From: an uncultured Clostridia bacterium
GTDB lineage: Bacteria; Bacillota; Clostridia; Oscillospirales; CAG-382
Assembly: GCA_947630765.1 (NCBI GenBank)
Contig: CANRIX010000014.1
Location: 1-61,918 of the forward strand
DNA: 61,918 nt
Reading direction: 5' to 3'
Shown: in pieces, positions 24,915-32,026 of the stretch
How positions within the stretch are numbered: position 1 is the stretch's first letter
Layout: the number at the start of each line of letters is the position of its first letter
Position numbers and translations under genes: made by a program
Notes under the pieces: model-generated
Seen by the model: only the letters and a program-made list of their open reading frames with translations
What the model was told of the DNA's origin: nothing
Database searches by the model: none

Positions 24915-25535
24915 GTGGAAGCGGAAATGAACGTCGCCGGGTTGAATCTGCACCGGGCGGAGCTGGTTTTGACGGCGGGACTGCCCTCCCAGCTCGTCAA
25001 GAGCGGTCTGCCGCAGGTCGCGCTCTCCGGGCGGAGCAACGTGGGCAAGAGCTCGCTGGTCAATTCGCTGCTCGGGCGCAAGAAGCTCGCACGGGTCAGC
25101 GGGGAACCGGGAAAGACCGTCACGGTCAACTGCTACGCGGTGGACGGGCGGCTGTGGCTCGCCGACCTGCCGGGGTACGGGTTCGCCCGTCGCCCGAAGG
25201 AGGAGATCCGCAAGTGGTCGTCGCTGACGGAGGCGTATTTTCAGGACAATACGGCTCTGCGGATGGTACTGCAGCTGGTGGACTGCAAGGTCGGTCTGAC
25301 GGCGGACGACTGCATGATGCTCGACTATCTGGAGCATTACCGCCTGCCGTACCTGCTGGTCGCGACAAAATGCGATAAGCTCAACCAAACCGAATTGCGC
25401 AAGGCGTCGGAAAAACTGCTTTCGCACCCGGCGCTGCGCCCGGGGACGGAACTGCTGCTCTATTCCGCGCAGAAGAATCTCGGCCGCGAAGCACTCTGGG
25501 CGCGGATCCTGCGCGCCGTTTCGGAGGCGGGCTGA
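24915..25535 (+). CDS. engB: Ribosome-biogenesis GTPase EngB/YsxC
   Basis: 206 residues. G1 GRSNVGKSS, G3 DLPGYGFA, G4 ATKCDKL and the G5 region (YSAQKN) are all present in order. The family assists late 50S assembly and is usually essential. It lies 28 bp after lon, the conserved arrangement. The stop codon overlaps the next ATG (TGATG), so the MATE gene is translationally coupled. Confidence 0.96.
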   Translation: MEAEMNVAGLNLHRAELVLTAGLPSQLVKSGLPQVALSGRSNVGKSSLVNSLLGRKKLARVSGEPGKTVTVNCYAVDGRLWLADLPGYGFARRPKEEIRKWSSLTEAYFQDNTALRMVLQLVDCKVGLTADDCMMLDYLEHYRLPYLLVATKCDKLNQTELRKASEKLLSHPALRPGTELLLYSAQKNLGREALWARILRAVSEAG

Positions 25536-26905
25536 TGCAGGACGCGGAAAAAGTCCGGCTGTTCGAGCAGGTCCCGATCCCGAAAGCGGTCATGACGCTG
25601 GCGGTGCCGACCATCGTCAGTTCGCTCGTGATGGTGCTCTACAACCTCGCCGACACCTATTTCGTCGGCATGCTCAACGATTCGGTGCAGAATTCCGCCG
25701 TCACGCTCGCCGCCCCGGTGCTGCTCGCGTTCAACGCGGTCAACAACCTGTTCGGCGTCGGCGCGTCGAGCATGATGAGCCGTGCGCTCGGTCGGAAGGA
25801 ATACGATACGGTGCGGCGGAGCTCCGCGACCGGGTTTTATTTTGCGTTGTTTTCCGCCGTCGCGTTTTCGCTGCTGTATACGTCGCTTCGCGGTCCGTTC
25901 CTGCGCGTGCTCGGCGCGGACGGCACGACGGAAGCGGCGACGGGCGCGTACCTGCGCTGGACGGTGACCTGCGGGGCGGTCCCGTCGATCCTCAACGTCG
26001 TGCTCGCCTACCTCGTCCGAAGCGAGGGCGCGTCGCTCCACGCGAGCATCGGCACCATGAGCGGCTGCCTGCTCAATATCGCGCTCGACCCGCTGTTCAT
26101 CCTGCCGCAAGGTCTGGGTATGGGCGCCGCCGGGGCGGGACTTGCGACGTTCCTGTCCAACTGCGTCGCCTGCGGCTACTTCTTCGTGCTGCTGTTCGTG
26201 CGTCGCGGAAAGACCTACGTCTGCGTCAACCCCGCGATGATGCGCCCGAAGCGCACCATTCTGCTGGGCATTTTCGCCGTCGGGGTGCCTGCGGCGATCC
26301 AGAACCTGCTCAACGTGACGGGCATGACCGTTCTGAACAATTTTGCCGCCCCGTTTGCATCGGACGCGGTGGCGGCGATGGGCATCGCGCAGAAGGTCAA
26401 TATGGTGCCGGTGCAGATCGCGTTGGGCTTTTCGCAGGGGATCATGCCGCTCGTCGGCTACAATTACGCCTCCGGCAACGCCGCACGCATGAAAAAGACC
26501 GTGCTGTTCGCCGGGAAGATCATTCTCGCGTTCATGGCGGTCGTCACGGTCGGGTATTACGTCGGGGCGGGGAAGCTGTCCGCCCTGTTCATGGAAAATC
26601 CCACCGTCGTCGGCTACGGGACGCGCTTCCTGCGCGGGATGTGCCTCGCGATGCCGTTTCTGTGCATGGATTTCCTCGGCGTGGGGGTGTTTCAGTCCTG
26701 CGGGCTGGGGCGGAACGCGCTGCTGTTCGCGGTGCTGCGTAAATTGGTGCTGGAGATCCCGGCGTTGGTGGTGCTGAACCATTTCTTCCCGCTGTACGGG
26801 CTGGCGTACGCGCAGTTCACGGCGGAGGTCGTGCTCGCCGTCGCGGCGGTGGTCGTCCTTTGGCGGCTGTTCCGCCGTCTGGAACGGCAGAACCAAGCAG
26901 CGTAA
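25535..26905 (+). CDS. MATE-family multidrug efflux transporter
   Basis: 456 residues with about twelve hydrophobic segments in two similar halves. MATE features include the VPTIVSSLVMVLYNLADTYFVG start, the GVGASSMMSRALGRK segment in half one, and the QNLLNVTGMTVLNNFAAPF and QGIMPLVGYNYASGN segments in half two. It exports cationic or aromatic compounds using a sodium or proton gradient; the substrate cannot be told. Start overlaps the engB stop by one base. A strong terminator follows. Confidence 0.92.
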   Translation: MQDAEKVRLFEQVPIPKAVMTLAVPTIVSSLVMVLYNLADTYFVGMLNDSVQNSAVTLAAPVLLAFNAVNNLFGVGASSMMSRALGRKEYDTVRRSSATGFYFALFSAVAFSLLYTSLRGPFLRVLGADGTTEAATGAYLRWTVTCGAVPSILNVVLAYLVRSEGASLHASIGTMSGCLLNIALDPLFILPQGLGMGAAGAGLATFLSNCVACGYFFVLLFVRRGKTYVCVNPAMMRPKRTILLGIFAVGVPAAIQNLLNVTGMTVLNNFAAPFASDAVAAMGIAQKVNMVPVQIALGFSQGIMPLVGYNYASGNAARMKKTVLFAGKIILAFMAVVTVGYYVGAGKLSALFMENPTVVGYGTRFLRGMCLAMPFLCMDFLGVGVFQSCGLGRNALLFAVLRKLVLEIPALVVLNHFFPLYGLAYAQFTAEVVLAVAAVVVLWRLFRRLERQNQAA

Positions 26906-26919
26906 AAAAGAAAAATTGT

Positions 26920-26956
26920 CGGGGCATCCTTCCGAAAAGGGTGCCCCGATTTTTTT
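26920..26956 (+). terminator. Terminator after MATE gene
   Basis: Arms CGGGGCA and TGCCCCG with a short loop, then seven T after GA. It sits between the convergent MATE gene and the minus-strand membrane protein at 26979 and marks the border to AT-richer sequence. Confidence 0.85.
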
Positions 26957-26978
26957 ATGCCGATTTTTATTCAATCCG

Positions 26979-27425
26979 TCAAAGCAATATGATTAAGTTA
27001 ATGAACCAACCGACACCTCCCAATATTGCCTGTATAGTATCCTTTGAATTGTCCGCAGAGTCCTCCGCGTAAAGGGGGAGGAAAAGCCCAAACACGTTAA
27101 ACATTGAGTAAAATGCGAAACAGACAAACAGGAGAATACATTTTATGGGGTGCCTTTCGGATAGCACACCTAAATTATACAGCCCTTTTACGATGAAGAA
27201 GCAAAGCTGGGAAGAATAGAGAAGGGAAGAAAGGGACGTTTGAATCTTTCTCCTTGAAAAATAGGAAAGTATGGCGGCAATCGCCATTATAACGAAACAA
27301 ATACTAATGATAACCACAAGATGATTCGCCAGAAAGTCTACGATCTCGTTTGCGAGACCACCCAAAAAGAGAAAGGCTAAAACTGCTAAAAGGGCTAAAT
27401 ATCCCACGTCAAAAAAGACAATCAT
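26979..27425 (-). CDS. Small multi-pass membrane protein, unknown
   Basis: 148 residues with four hydrophobic helices (about 5-22, 33-53, 68-86 and 98-118, plus a hydrophobic end) and short charged loops; no family recognised. Markedly AT-rich codon use compared with the MATE gene. It lies 57 bp downstream of another small membrane protein in the same direction, so they probably share the promoter at 27912-27940. A ribosome site AAAGGAG precedes the ATG. No function proposed. Confidence 0.7.
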   Translation of the reverse strand: MIVFFDVGYLALLAVLAFLFLGGLANEIVDFLANHLVVIISICFVIMAIAAILSYFSRRKIQTSLSSLLYSSQLCFFIVKGLYNLGVLSERHPIKCILLFVCFAFYSMFNVFGLFLPLYAEDSADNSKDTIQAILGGVGWFINLIILL

Positions 27426-27482
27426 GAATTTTCTCCTTTTTTGTGGCTGTAAAATCCATGTTCAATGCAAAAGGCGTTGCGT

Positions 27483-27851
27483 TTATTCTATGTTCGCCTG
27501 TATGGTTTCGACGATCTTTTTGGAAATGACGAATGGAGCGATAAAAATCCCGATAAATGCCGCCAAAAAGAATTTGATGGCAAAATAAAGAATCCAACCG
27601 GCAATTGGCATGAACAGGAACATATCCGGCGTGATACGACTGAGGGCTTTCCAACCAAAATAAGCAAATACTGCCACGAAAACAAGCGCAACATATTCCG
27701 CATTCTCAAAAATGTTTGCGCAGAGTAAAAATAAGCCGAAAATAACAAGATAAAAAATCAGGATAAGGACGCCCTTTCCCGCAGGGGAACATAGAAAATT
27801 CTTGACGGAAGCGTTTTTCTGCTCGTTTTGCTCTGATTGATTTGTCTTCAT
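27483..27851 (-). CDS. Small membrane protein, unknown
   Basis: 122 residues. A hydrophilic Gln/Glu/Lys N-terminus (about 22 residues) is followed by three hydrophobic helices (about 27-46, 52-70 and 82-106). No family recognised. AT-rich like its neighbour. First gene of a two-gene minus-strand unit with a clear promoter, divergent from the XRE gene at 27979. GGAGAAG precedes the ATG. The pairing of small membrane proteins beside an XRE regulator resembles bacteriocin-immunity or toxin-control loci, but nothing in the sequence proves that. Confidence 0.7.
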   Translation of the reverse strand: MKTNQSEQNEQKNASVKNFLCSPAGKGVLILIFYLVIFGLFLLCANIFENAEYVALVFVAVFAYFGWKALSRITPDMFLFMPIAGWILYFAIKFFLAAFIGIFIAPFVISKKIVETIQANIE

Positions 27852-27911
27852 TTTTCTTCTCCTTAACTCTAAAATTCTGAAAAGATTTGCATTTTGCTGA
27901 TCTTTAACACA

Positions 27912-27940
27912 ATTTTAGCACAAAAATTTGGTATTGTCAA
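27912..27940 (-). promoter_or_regulatory. Promoter of the small membrane protein pair
   Basis: TTGACA (27940-27935), 17 nt, TAAAAT (27917-27912) on the minus strand. The XRE gene starts 39 bp away in the other direction, so the regulator could control this promoter. Confidence 0.75.
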
Positions 27941-27978
27941 GAGGGAAAACGAAAAAAATACGAAATGGGAGAAGACAG

Positions 27979-28248
27979 ATGAAAATTTATGACTATAACG
28001 GGAAGAAAAATATTTGCGGCGAACGGGTACGGCAGGCGCGGCAAAAGCGAAGAATGTCGCAAAGCGATCTGGCGGCGCGTCTGCAAATTGCGGGCGTTAT
28101 CGTGGAACGGGATAGCGTGAGCCGAATCGAGGCGGGGACGAGATTTGTTGCGGATTATGAATTGAAGGCGCTCGCGGAGATTTTGAAGGTGAATATTTTG
28201 TGGCTTCTTTCTCCTGACGACGAGGAAGAGTTTCGCAGGACGCTTTGA
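27979..28248 (+). CDS. XRE-family regulator, short form
   Basis: 89 residues. The N-terminus YDYNGKKNICGERVRQARQKRRMSQSDLAA continues with LQIAGVIVERDSVSRIEAGTRFVADYELKALAEIL, the pattern of a widespread short Clostridia regulator. The start at 27979 follows GGGAGAAGACAG; the longer upstream frame begins inside the divergent promoter region and is rejected. It is divergent from two small membrane proteins, which are its obvious candidate targets. A terminator follows about 100 bp later. Confidence 0.85.
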   Translation: MKIYDYNGKKNICGERVRQARQKRRMSQSDLAARLQIAGVIVERDSVSRIEAGTRFVADYELKALAEILKVNILWLLSPDDEEEFRRTL

Positions 28249-28346
28249 ACGGATTTGTGTAAAAAAAACTGCCCGGTTCTGTTTCTATGTTCTTTTGTTA
28301 CGCATGAGAGCGGTTCTCTTCCCAGCAAAAGTGCTTTTGCATTTTC

Positions 28347-28372
28347 AGCGAGCGGGGGCGCTCGCTTTTTTC
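28347..28372 (+). terminator. Terminator after short XRE gene
   Basis: AGCGAGC and GCTCGCT arms around a G-rich loop, then TTTTTTCTTTTT. Confidence 0.85.
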
Positions 28373-28423
28373 TTTTTACGGGTTGTAAACGAATCGTTTG
28401 CGCGATGAACAACGAATTGATAA

Positions 28424-28469
28424 TTGATTTTTGCCGAAAAAAATGCTACAATAAAAATGTAAGCTTACA
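28424..28469 (+). promoter_or_regulatory. Promoter and palindromic operator of the large XRE gene
   Basis: TTGATT (28424-28429), 17 nt, TACAAT (28447-28452), followed by the perfect 12-bp palindrome TGTAAGCTTACA (28458-28469) at the expected transcription start. The palindrome is well placed for repression by the helix-turn-helix protein encoded next. Confidence 0.65.
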
Positions 28470-28494
28470 AAATACATTTTTAGGAGATTGAACA

Positions 28495-29601
28495 ATGAAT
28501 ATCAAAATCGGTAGGATTGTAAAGAAATTACGGACAGAAAAAAGCGTAACCCAAGATACGCTCGCCGCAGCGATTGGCGTTACGCCGCAGGCAATCTCTC
28601 GTTGGGAATCCGAAAACGGGTATCCCGATATCGAACTGCTCCCATCGCTTGCCGACTTTTTCAACGTGACCACCGACGAACTTCTTGGGTACAAACTTTC
28701 CGAGCGGGAAACCGATATTGCAAACATCAAGAACGAGATGTCGCGTCTCAGCGAGGTCGGTACGATTGAAGAACGAGTCGCTTTTGCGCGCAACGCCAAA
28801 TTGAAATACCCCTCGGATCATGAAATCAAAGAAAACCTTGCCGTGTGTCTATACCATTTATGGCAAGAGACGAACGACAAGTCTCTGCTCGGCGAAATCG
28901 AGGGTTTATGTTTATCGGTGGTTGACGAGTGTAAAGACGAGGACACGCGATTTAACGCGATCAATCTTTTGATTTTGATTTACAGGGATACGAAGCAGAG
29001 CGACAAGGCGTTAAAAGCTGTAAACCTGCTCCCGCCAATGAAGTATTGCCGGGAGGATGTCCTATCAAGGGGAATCGGCGACGGGAAAGACGAAATTTAT
29101 ATACAGGACGAGATCGACAAGTTGACAGACGCTTTGGGTATGGCGATCTCGAATTACCCGCTTGCGGAAAATCTTCCGAACGACCCGTCGACATGGGACA
29201 AAAAGATCGAGATGTTGGAGGTTTCAAACGAACTTTACCGGATGATATACGGTGATGACCTTCTGTTTTATCACAGCCGGCTCGCATGGAATGATTGGCT
29301 CATTTCAACGTATCAGATTTCGCAAGGAAAGGTCGAGGAAGCCCTCGGTTCGATTGAAGAGATGTGCGTTCACGCCATCGCGTACGACCGTTCCTACGGC
29401 GAGGACCACGGAAAAAGATATCGTTCGATTTTTACCGACAAATTGATTTATCCTTTCCCTGGCAAGGATTTTCACGAATGTAAGGAACATTCACAATGCT
29501 ACTATATGCTTGACAAATTGGGAAACGCAAGATACGATGGTATCCGGGAAAGCGAACGGTTCCTAAGCGTGATTGAATCCTTAAAACAATACGCAAGATA
29601 A
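28495..29601 (+). CDS. XRE regulator with long helical C-terminal domain
   Basis: 368 residues. Helix-turn-helix at 4-60 (VTQDTLAAAIGVTPQAISRWES, then YPDIELLPSLADFFNVTTDELLG). The rest, about 300 residues, is helical and TPR-like, with an aromatic and acidic middle and no enzyme motif. Such proteins are common single-gene regulators in Clostridia, and some bind peptides through the repeat domain. AT-richer than the core genome around it. AGGAGATTGAAC precedes the ATG. A palindrome at its promoter suggests self-control. Targets unknown. Confidence 0.85.
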   Translation: MNIKIGRIVKKLRTEKSVTQDTLAAAIGVTPQAISRWESENGYPDIELLPSLADFFNVTTDELLGYKLSERETDIANIKNEMSRLSEVGTIEERVAFARNAKLKYPSDHEIKENLAVCLYHLWQETNDKSLLGEIEGLCLSVVDECKDEDTRFNAINLLILIYRDTKQSDKALKAVNLLPPMKYCREDVLSRGIGDGKDEIYIQDEIDKLTDALGMAISNYPLAENLPNDPSTWDKKIEMLEVSNELYRMIYGDDLLFYHSRLAWNDWLISTYQISQGKVEEALGSIEEMCVHAIAYDRSYGEDHGKRYRSIFTDKLIYPFPGKDFHECKEHSQCYYMLDKLGNARYDGIRESERFLSVIESLKQYAR

Positions 29602-29605
29602 AGAT

Positions 29606-29638
29606 AAGGGGCACTTCCTTCGTGGGAAGTGCCCCTTT
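29606..29638. terminator. Bidirectional terminator between convergent genes
   Basis: An 11-bp stem, GGGGCACTTCC and GGAAGTGCCCC, flanked by AA on one side and TTT on the other. It separates the XRE gene from the convergent AlkZ-like gene and closes the AT-rich island. Confidence 0.75.
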
Positions 29639-29652
29639 GACGGGTTTTTGGT

Positions 29653-30693
29653 TTAGGACAGATACCGAATCGACTGTGCGGCGGGGAAAAGGGGATTTGC
29701 CGTTTCTTCGACCGAGCGTTTCTCCGCGGCGGTGAACGGGCGGAATGGCGTAATCTCGAGCGTTTTTCCCTTGCACTTCCAGCGTCCGGCGACGCGTCCG
29801 TTCAGAAGGACACCGGGCATGACGATCCCGGCGAGGTTGAAGATCCCGCGCAGGAATTCCGGCGGAAGGTAGATGCTTTCCCGCTTTTCGTAGCCGAGCA
29901 GCAGTTGGTCGAATCCGGCGAGGAACAGGCAGGCGGGGACGTCGGGGCAGTCCGTCGGCAGGTCGCCCAGATAGAAATAGTCCTTTCCGTCCATCGCAAA
30001 GTGCTCGACGGGGAGCTCCCGCAGGAACTGCTTGACCTGCGTTTGGGAAAAATGAAAGAAATACGCCAGATCCCGCACGGTCGCGGGGGCGATGTGGGTG
30101 AGGTAACGGCGAAACTGCTCCCGCAGCGCGACCTCGCGGGGAAGCGGGGTATAGGCGGGCGCGAGTGCGAACGCCTTTTTCTGCTGCACCTTGTACGTCA
30201 GGAACCCCCGTTCGCACAGCGGGCGAAGCAGACCGCCCCAGCCGTCGAACAGAAAGGATTCCTCGTCCGGCGTCATGCCCAATGCGCGGCAGGCGTTCCG
30301 CAGGTCCTCCCGGTCCTCGACCCCGTCCGAAACCAGCCGGACGATCTGTTCGGCGAAGTAGGCCTCCCGTTCGGGGGTCACCCACCAACGCCCGGGAATG
30401 GTCACCCCGTCCCAGCGGTCGTTTCGGTAGTAGCCGTCGTCGTACTTGAAAAGCGGCAGGTCCTCCTCGGCAAAGACGTGGACGGTCCCGCGCAGGGTCC
30501 AGTTTTTGACGAGTCCCTCGCCCCAGCGGTCCGGGTCGAGGGCTTCCGCGCAGCGGATGCGCAGGGCGTGGAAGGCGTTCGACAGGATCTGGCACTGCAG
30601 TCCGCACAGGTCCCGCACGACGGTCCGTTTGTCGGTCGGGGACGTGAGGTGCTGTCGGTAGACTTGCACCTGCCGAAGGTCGGCGACGGTCAT
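29653..30693 (-). CDS. Winged-helix protein of the AlkZ/YcaQ DNA glycosylase family
   Basis: 346 residues. The HTH_42 family pattern is visible: VRDLCGLQCQILSNAFHALRIR near the N-terminus carries the Q-x-Q motif that in AlkZ-like enzymes lies in the active site. WTLRGTVHVFAEEDLPLF, the C-terminal LLNGRVAGRWKCKGKTLEITPF and FLAGFDQLLLGYEKR also fit. Characterised relatives unhook interstrand crosslinks or remove bulky alkylated bases. Whether this member is a glycosylase is inferred from the motif. The start at 30693 follows AAAGGAGG; the upstream part of the open frame is not included. It sits 28 bp after the activase gene pair. Confidence 0.85.
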   Translation of the reverse strand: MTVADLRQVQVYRQHLTSPTDKRTVVRDLCGLQCQILSNAFHALRIRCAEALDPDRWGEGLVKNWTLRGTVHVFAEEDLPLFKYDDGYYRNDRWDGVTIPGRWWVTPEREAYFAEQIVRLVSDGVEDREDLRNACRALGMTPDEESFLFDGWGGLLRPLCERGFLTYKVQQKKAFALAPAYTPLPREVALREQFRRYLTHIAPATVRDLAYFFHFSQTQVKQFLRELPVEHFAMDGKDYFYLGDLPTDCPDVPACLFLAGFDQLLLGYEKRESIYLPPEFLRGIFNLAGIVMPGVLLNGRVAGRWKCKGKTLEITPFRPFTAAEKRSVEETANPLFPAAQSIRYLS

Positions 30694-30721
30694 GGCGGGG
30701 TCCTCCTTTGCTTGGGGGCAT

Positions 30722-32026
30722 TTATACGCCGACGGGTACTTTTTCCGGCTCGGCGGACAGGGGGGCATTGGCGTTGGACAGCATGAGCTTGATGCGGTTT
30801 TCCTGGTTGATCTGCGTCGCACCGGGGTCGTAATCCACCGCGACGATGTTGACGTCCGGGAATTTCTCCTTCAGCGGCTTCATCATGCCCTTGCCGCAGA
30901 TGTGGTTCGGCAGGCAGCCGAACGGCTGGGTGCAGACGATGTTGCGGATGCCGTCGTTGATCAGGGAAAGCATTTCGGCGGTCAGCAGCCAGCCTTCGCC
31001 CATCTTGACCCCTAACCCGATCAGCTCCTGCACGCGCTTGCGCGCCTCGTCGAAGGCGATCGGCTGGTCGAACCGGCCGTCCTCGCGGACGATGCGGATG
31101 ACGTCCTCCTGCTTGCGGACGAGGTAGCGGTAGACGAACCCCATGAGGAATTTCTTGAACCGATGCACCCCGTAAAGCTCCGCGTCGGCGATGGAATCGT
31201 AGACCATATACATGACGAACTCCAGCAGTCCCGGCAGGACCGGCTGTGCGCCCTCGGCAATCAGGAATTTTTCGAGGTTGTTGTTGCCGAGCGGGGAAAA
31301 CTTGACGAAGATCTCCCCGACGATGCCGACGCGCGGCTTCCTGACCGAGCGGTCGATCGGCAGGGACGCGAAGGACTTCACGATGCGTTCGTAGTTCTTT
31401 CGGATGCGGCGGTAGCTGATCCCGTGGGAAAGGATGTCCTTGCCGAGTGTTTCCTCCCACTGCGCGACCAGCGCTTCCGTCGCGCCCGGTTCGGTCTCGT
31501 AAGGCAGGCATTGGTTCTTCAGCTCCATGAGCAGGTCGGCGTACAGCACGGCGGAAATGCCCTTGAGCAGCATCGGCAGGGTCAGCTTGAACCCCGGATT
31601 CGGCTCGAGCCCGACGAAATTCATCGAAATGACCGGGATATACGGGTATCCCGCCTTCGCGAGCGCCTTGCGGATCAGGAAGATGTAGTTGGACGCACGG
31701 CAGCCGCCGCCGGTCTGGAAGTAGAGGAAGGCGACCTTGTGCGGGTCGTACCTGCCGCTCTCCAGCGCGTCGATGAGCTGCCCGACGACCAGGAGCGAGG
31801 GGTAGCAGGCGTCGTTATGGACGTATTTCAGACCGCATTCCTTGATGTGGTCGTTGATGTTCGTGAGCAGTTCGGCGTGGTAGCCGTAAGCGTTCAGCAC
31901 CCCGCAGATCATGCGGAAATGGATCGGCAGCATGGTCGGGACGAGGATCGTATAGTCCTTCCGCATCTCCTTGGTGAACAGGACGCGTCCCTCCGCGGGG
32001 GCGGAAACGGTTTTGCGTTCTTTCAT
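30722..32026 (-). CDS. 2-Hydroxyacyl-CoA dehydratase-like subunit, C-terminal part of a split activase
   Basis: 434 residues. The sequence matches the C-terminal part of the large Clostridial 'acyl-CoA dehydratase activase' proteins. Conserved stretches include LVPTMLPIHFRMICGVLNAYGY, HNDACYPSLLVVGQ, FLYFQTGGGCRASNYI, IVGEIFVKFSPLGNNNLE and CTQPFGCLPNHICGKGMM, with several Cys that could hold an iron-sulfur cluster. In many relatives this region is fused to the ATPase part. Here it begins at an ATGA overlap with the upstream gene. The large upstream open frame is a shadow. Substrate unknown. Confidence 0.85.
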   Translation of the reverse strand: MKERKTVSAPAEGRVLFTKEMRKDYTILVPTMLPIHFRMICGVLNAYGYHAELLTNINDHIKECGLKYVHNDACYPSLLVVGQLIDALESGRYDPHKVAFLYFQTGGGCRASNYIFLIRKALAKAGYPYIPVISMNFVGLEPNPGFKLTLPMLLKGISAVLYADLLMELKNQCLPYETEPGATEALVAQWEETLGKDILSHGISYRRIRKNYERIVKSFASLPIDRSVRKPRVGIVGEIFVKFSPLGNNNLEKFLIAEGAQPVLPGLLEFVMYMVYDSIADAELYGVHRFKKFLMGFVYRYLVRKQEDVIRIVREDGRFDQPIAFDEARKRVQELIGLGVKMGEGWLLTAEMLSLINDGIRNIVCTQPFGCLPNHICGKGMMKPLKEKFPDVNIVAVDYDPGATQINQENRIKLMLSNANAPLSAEPEKVPVGV

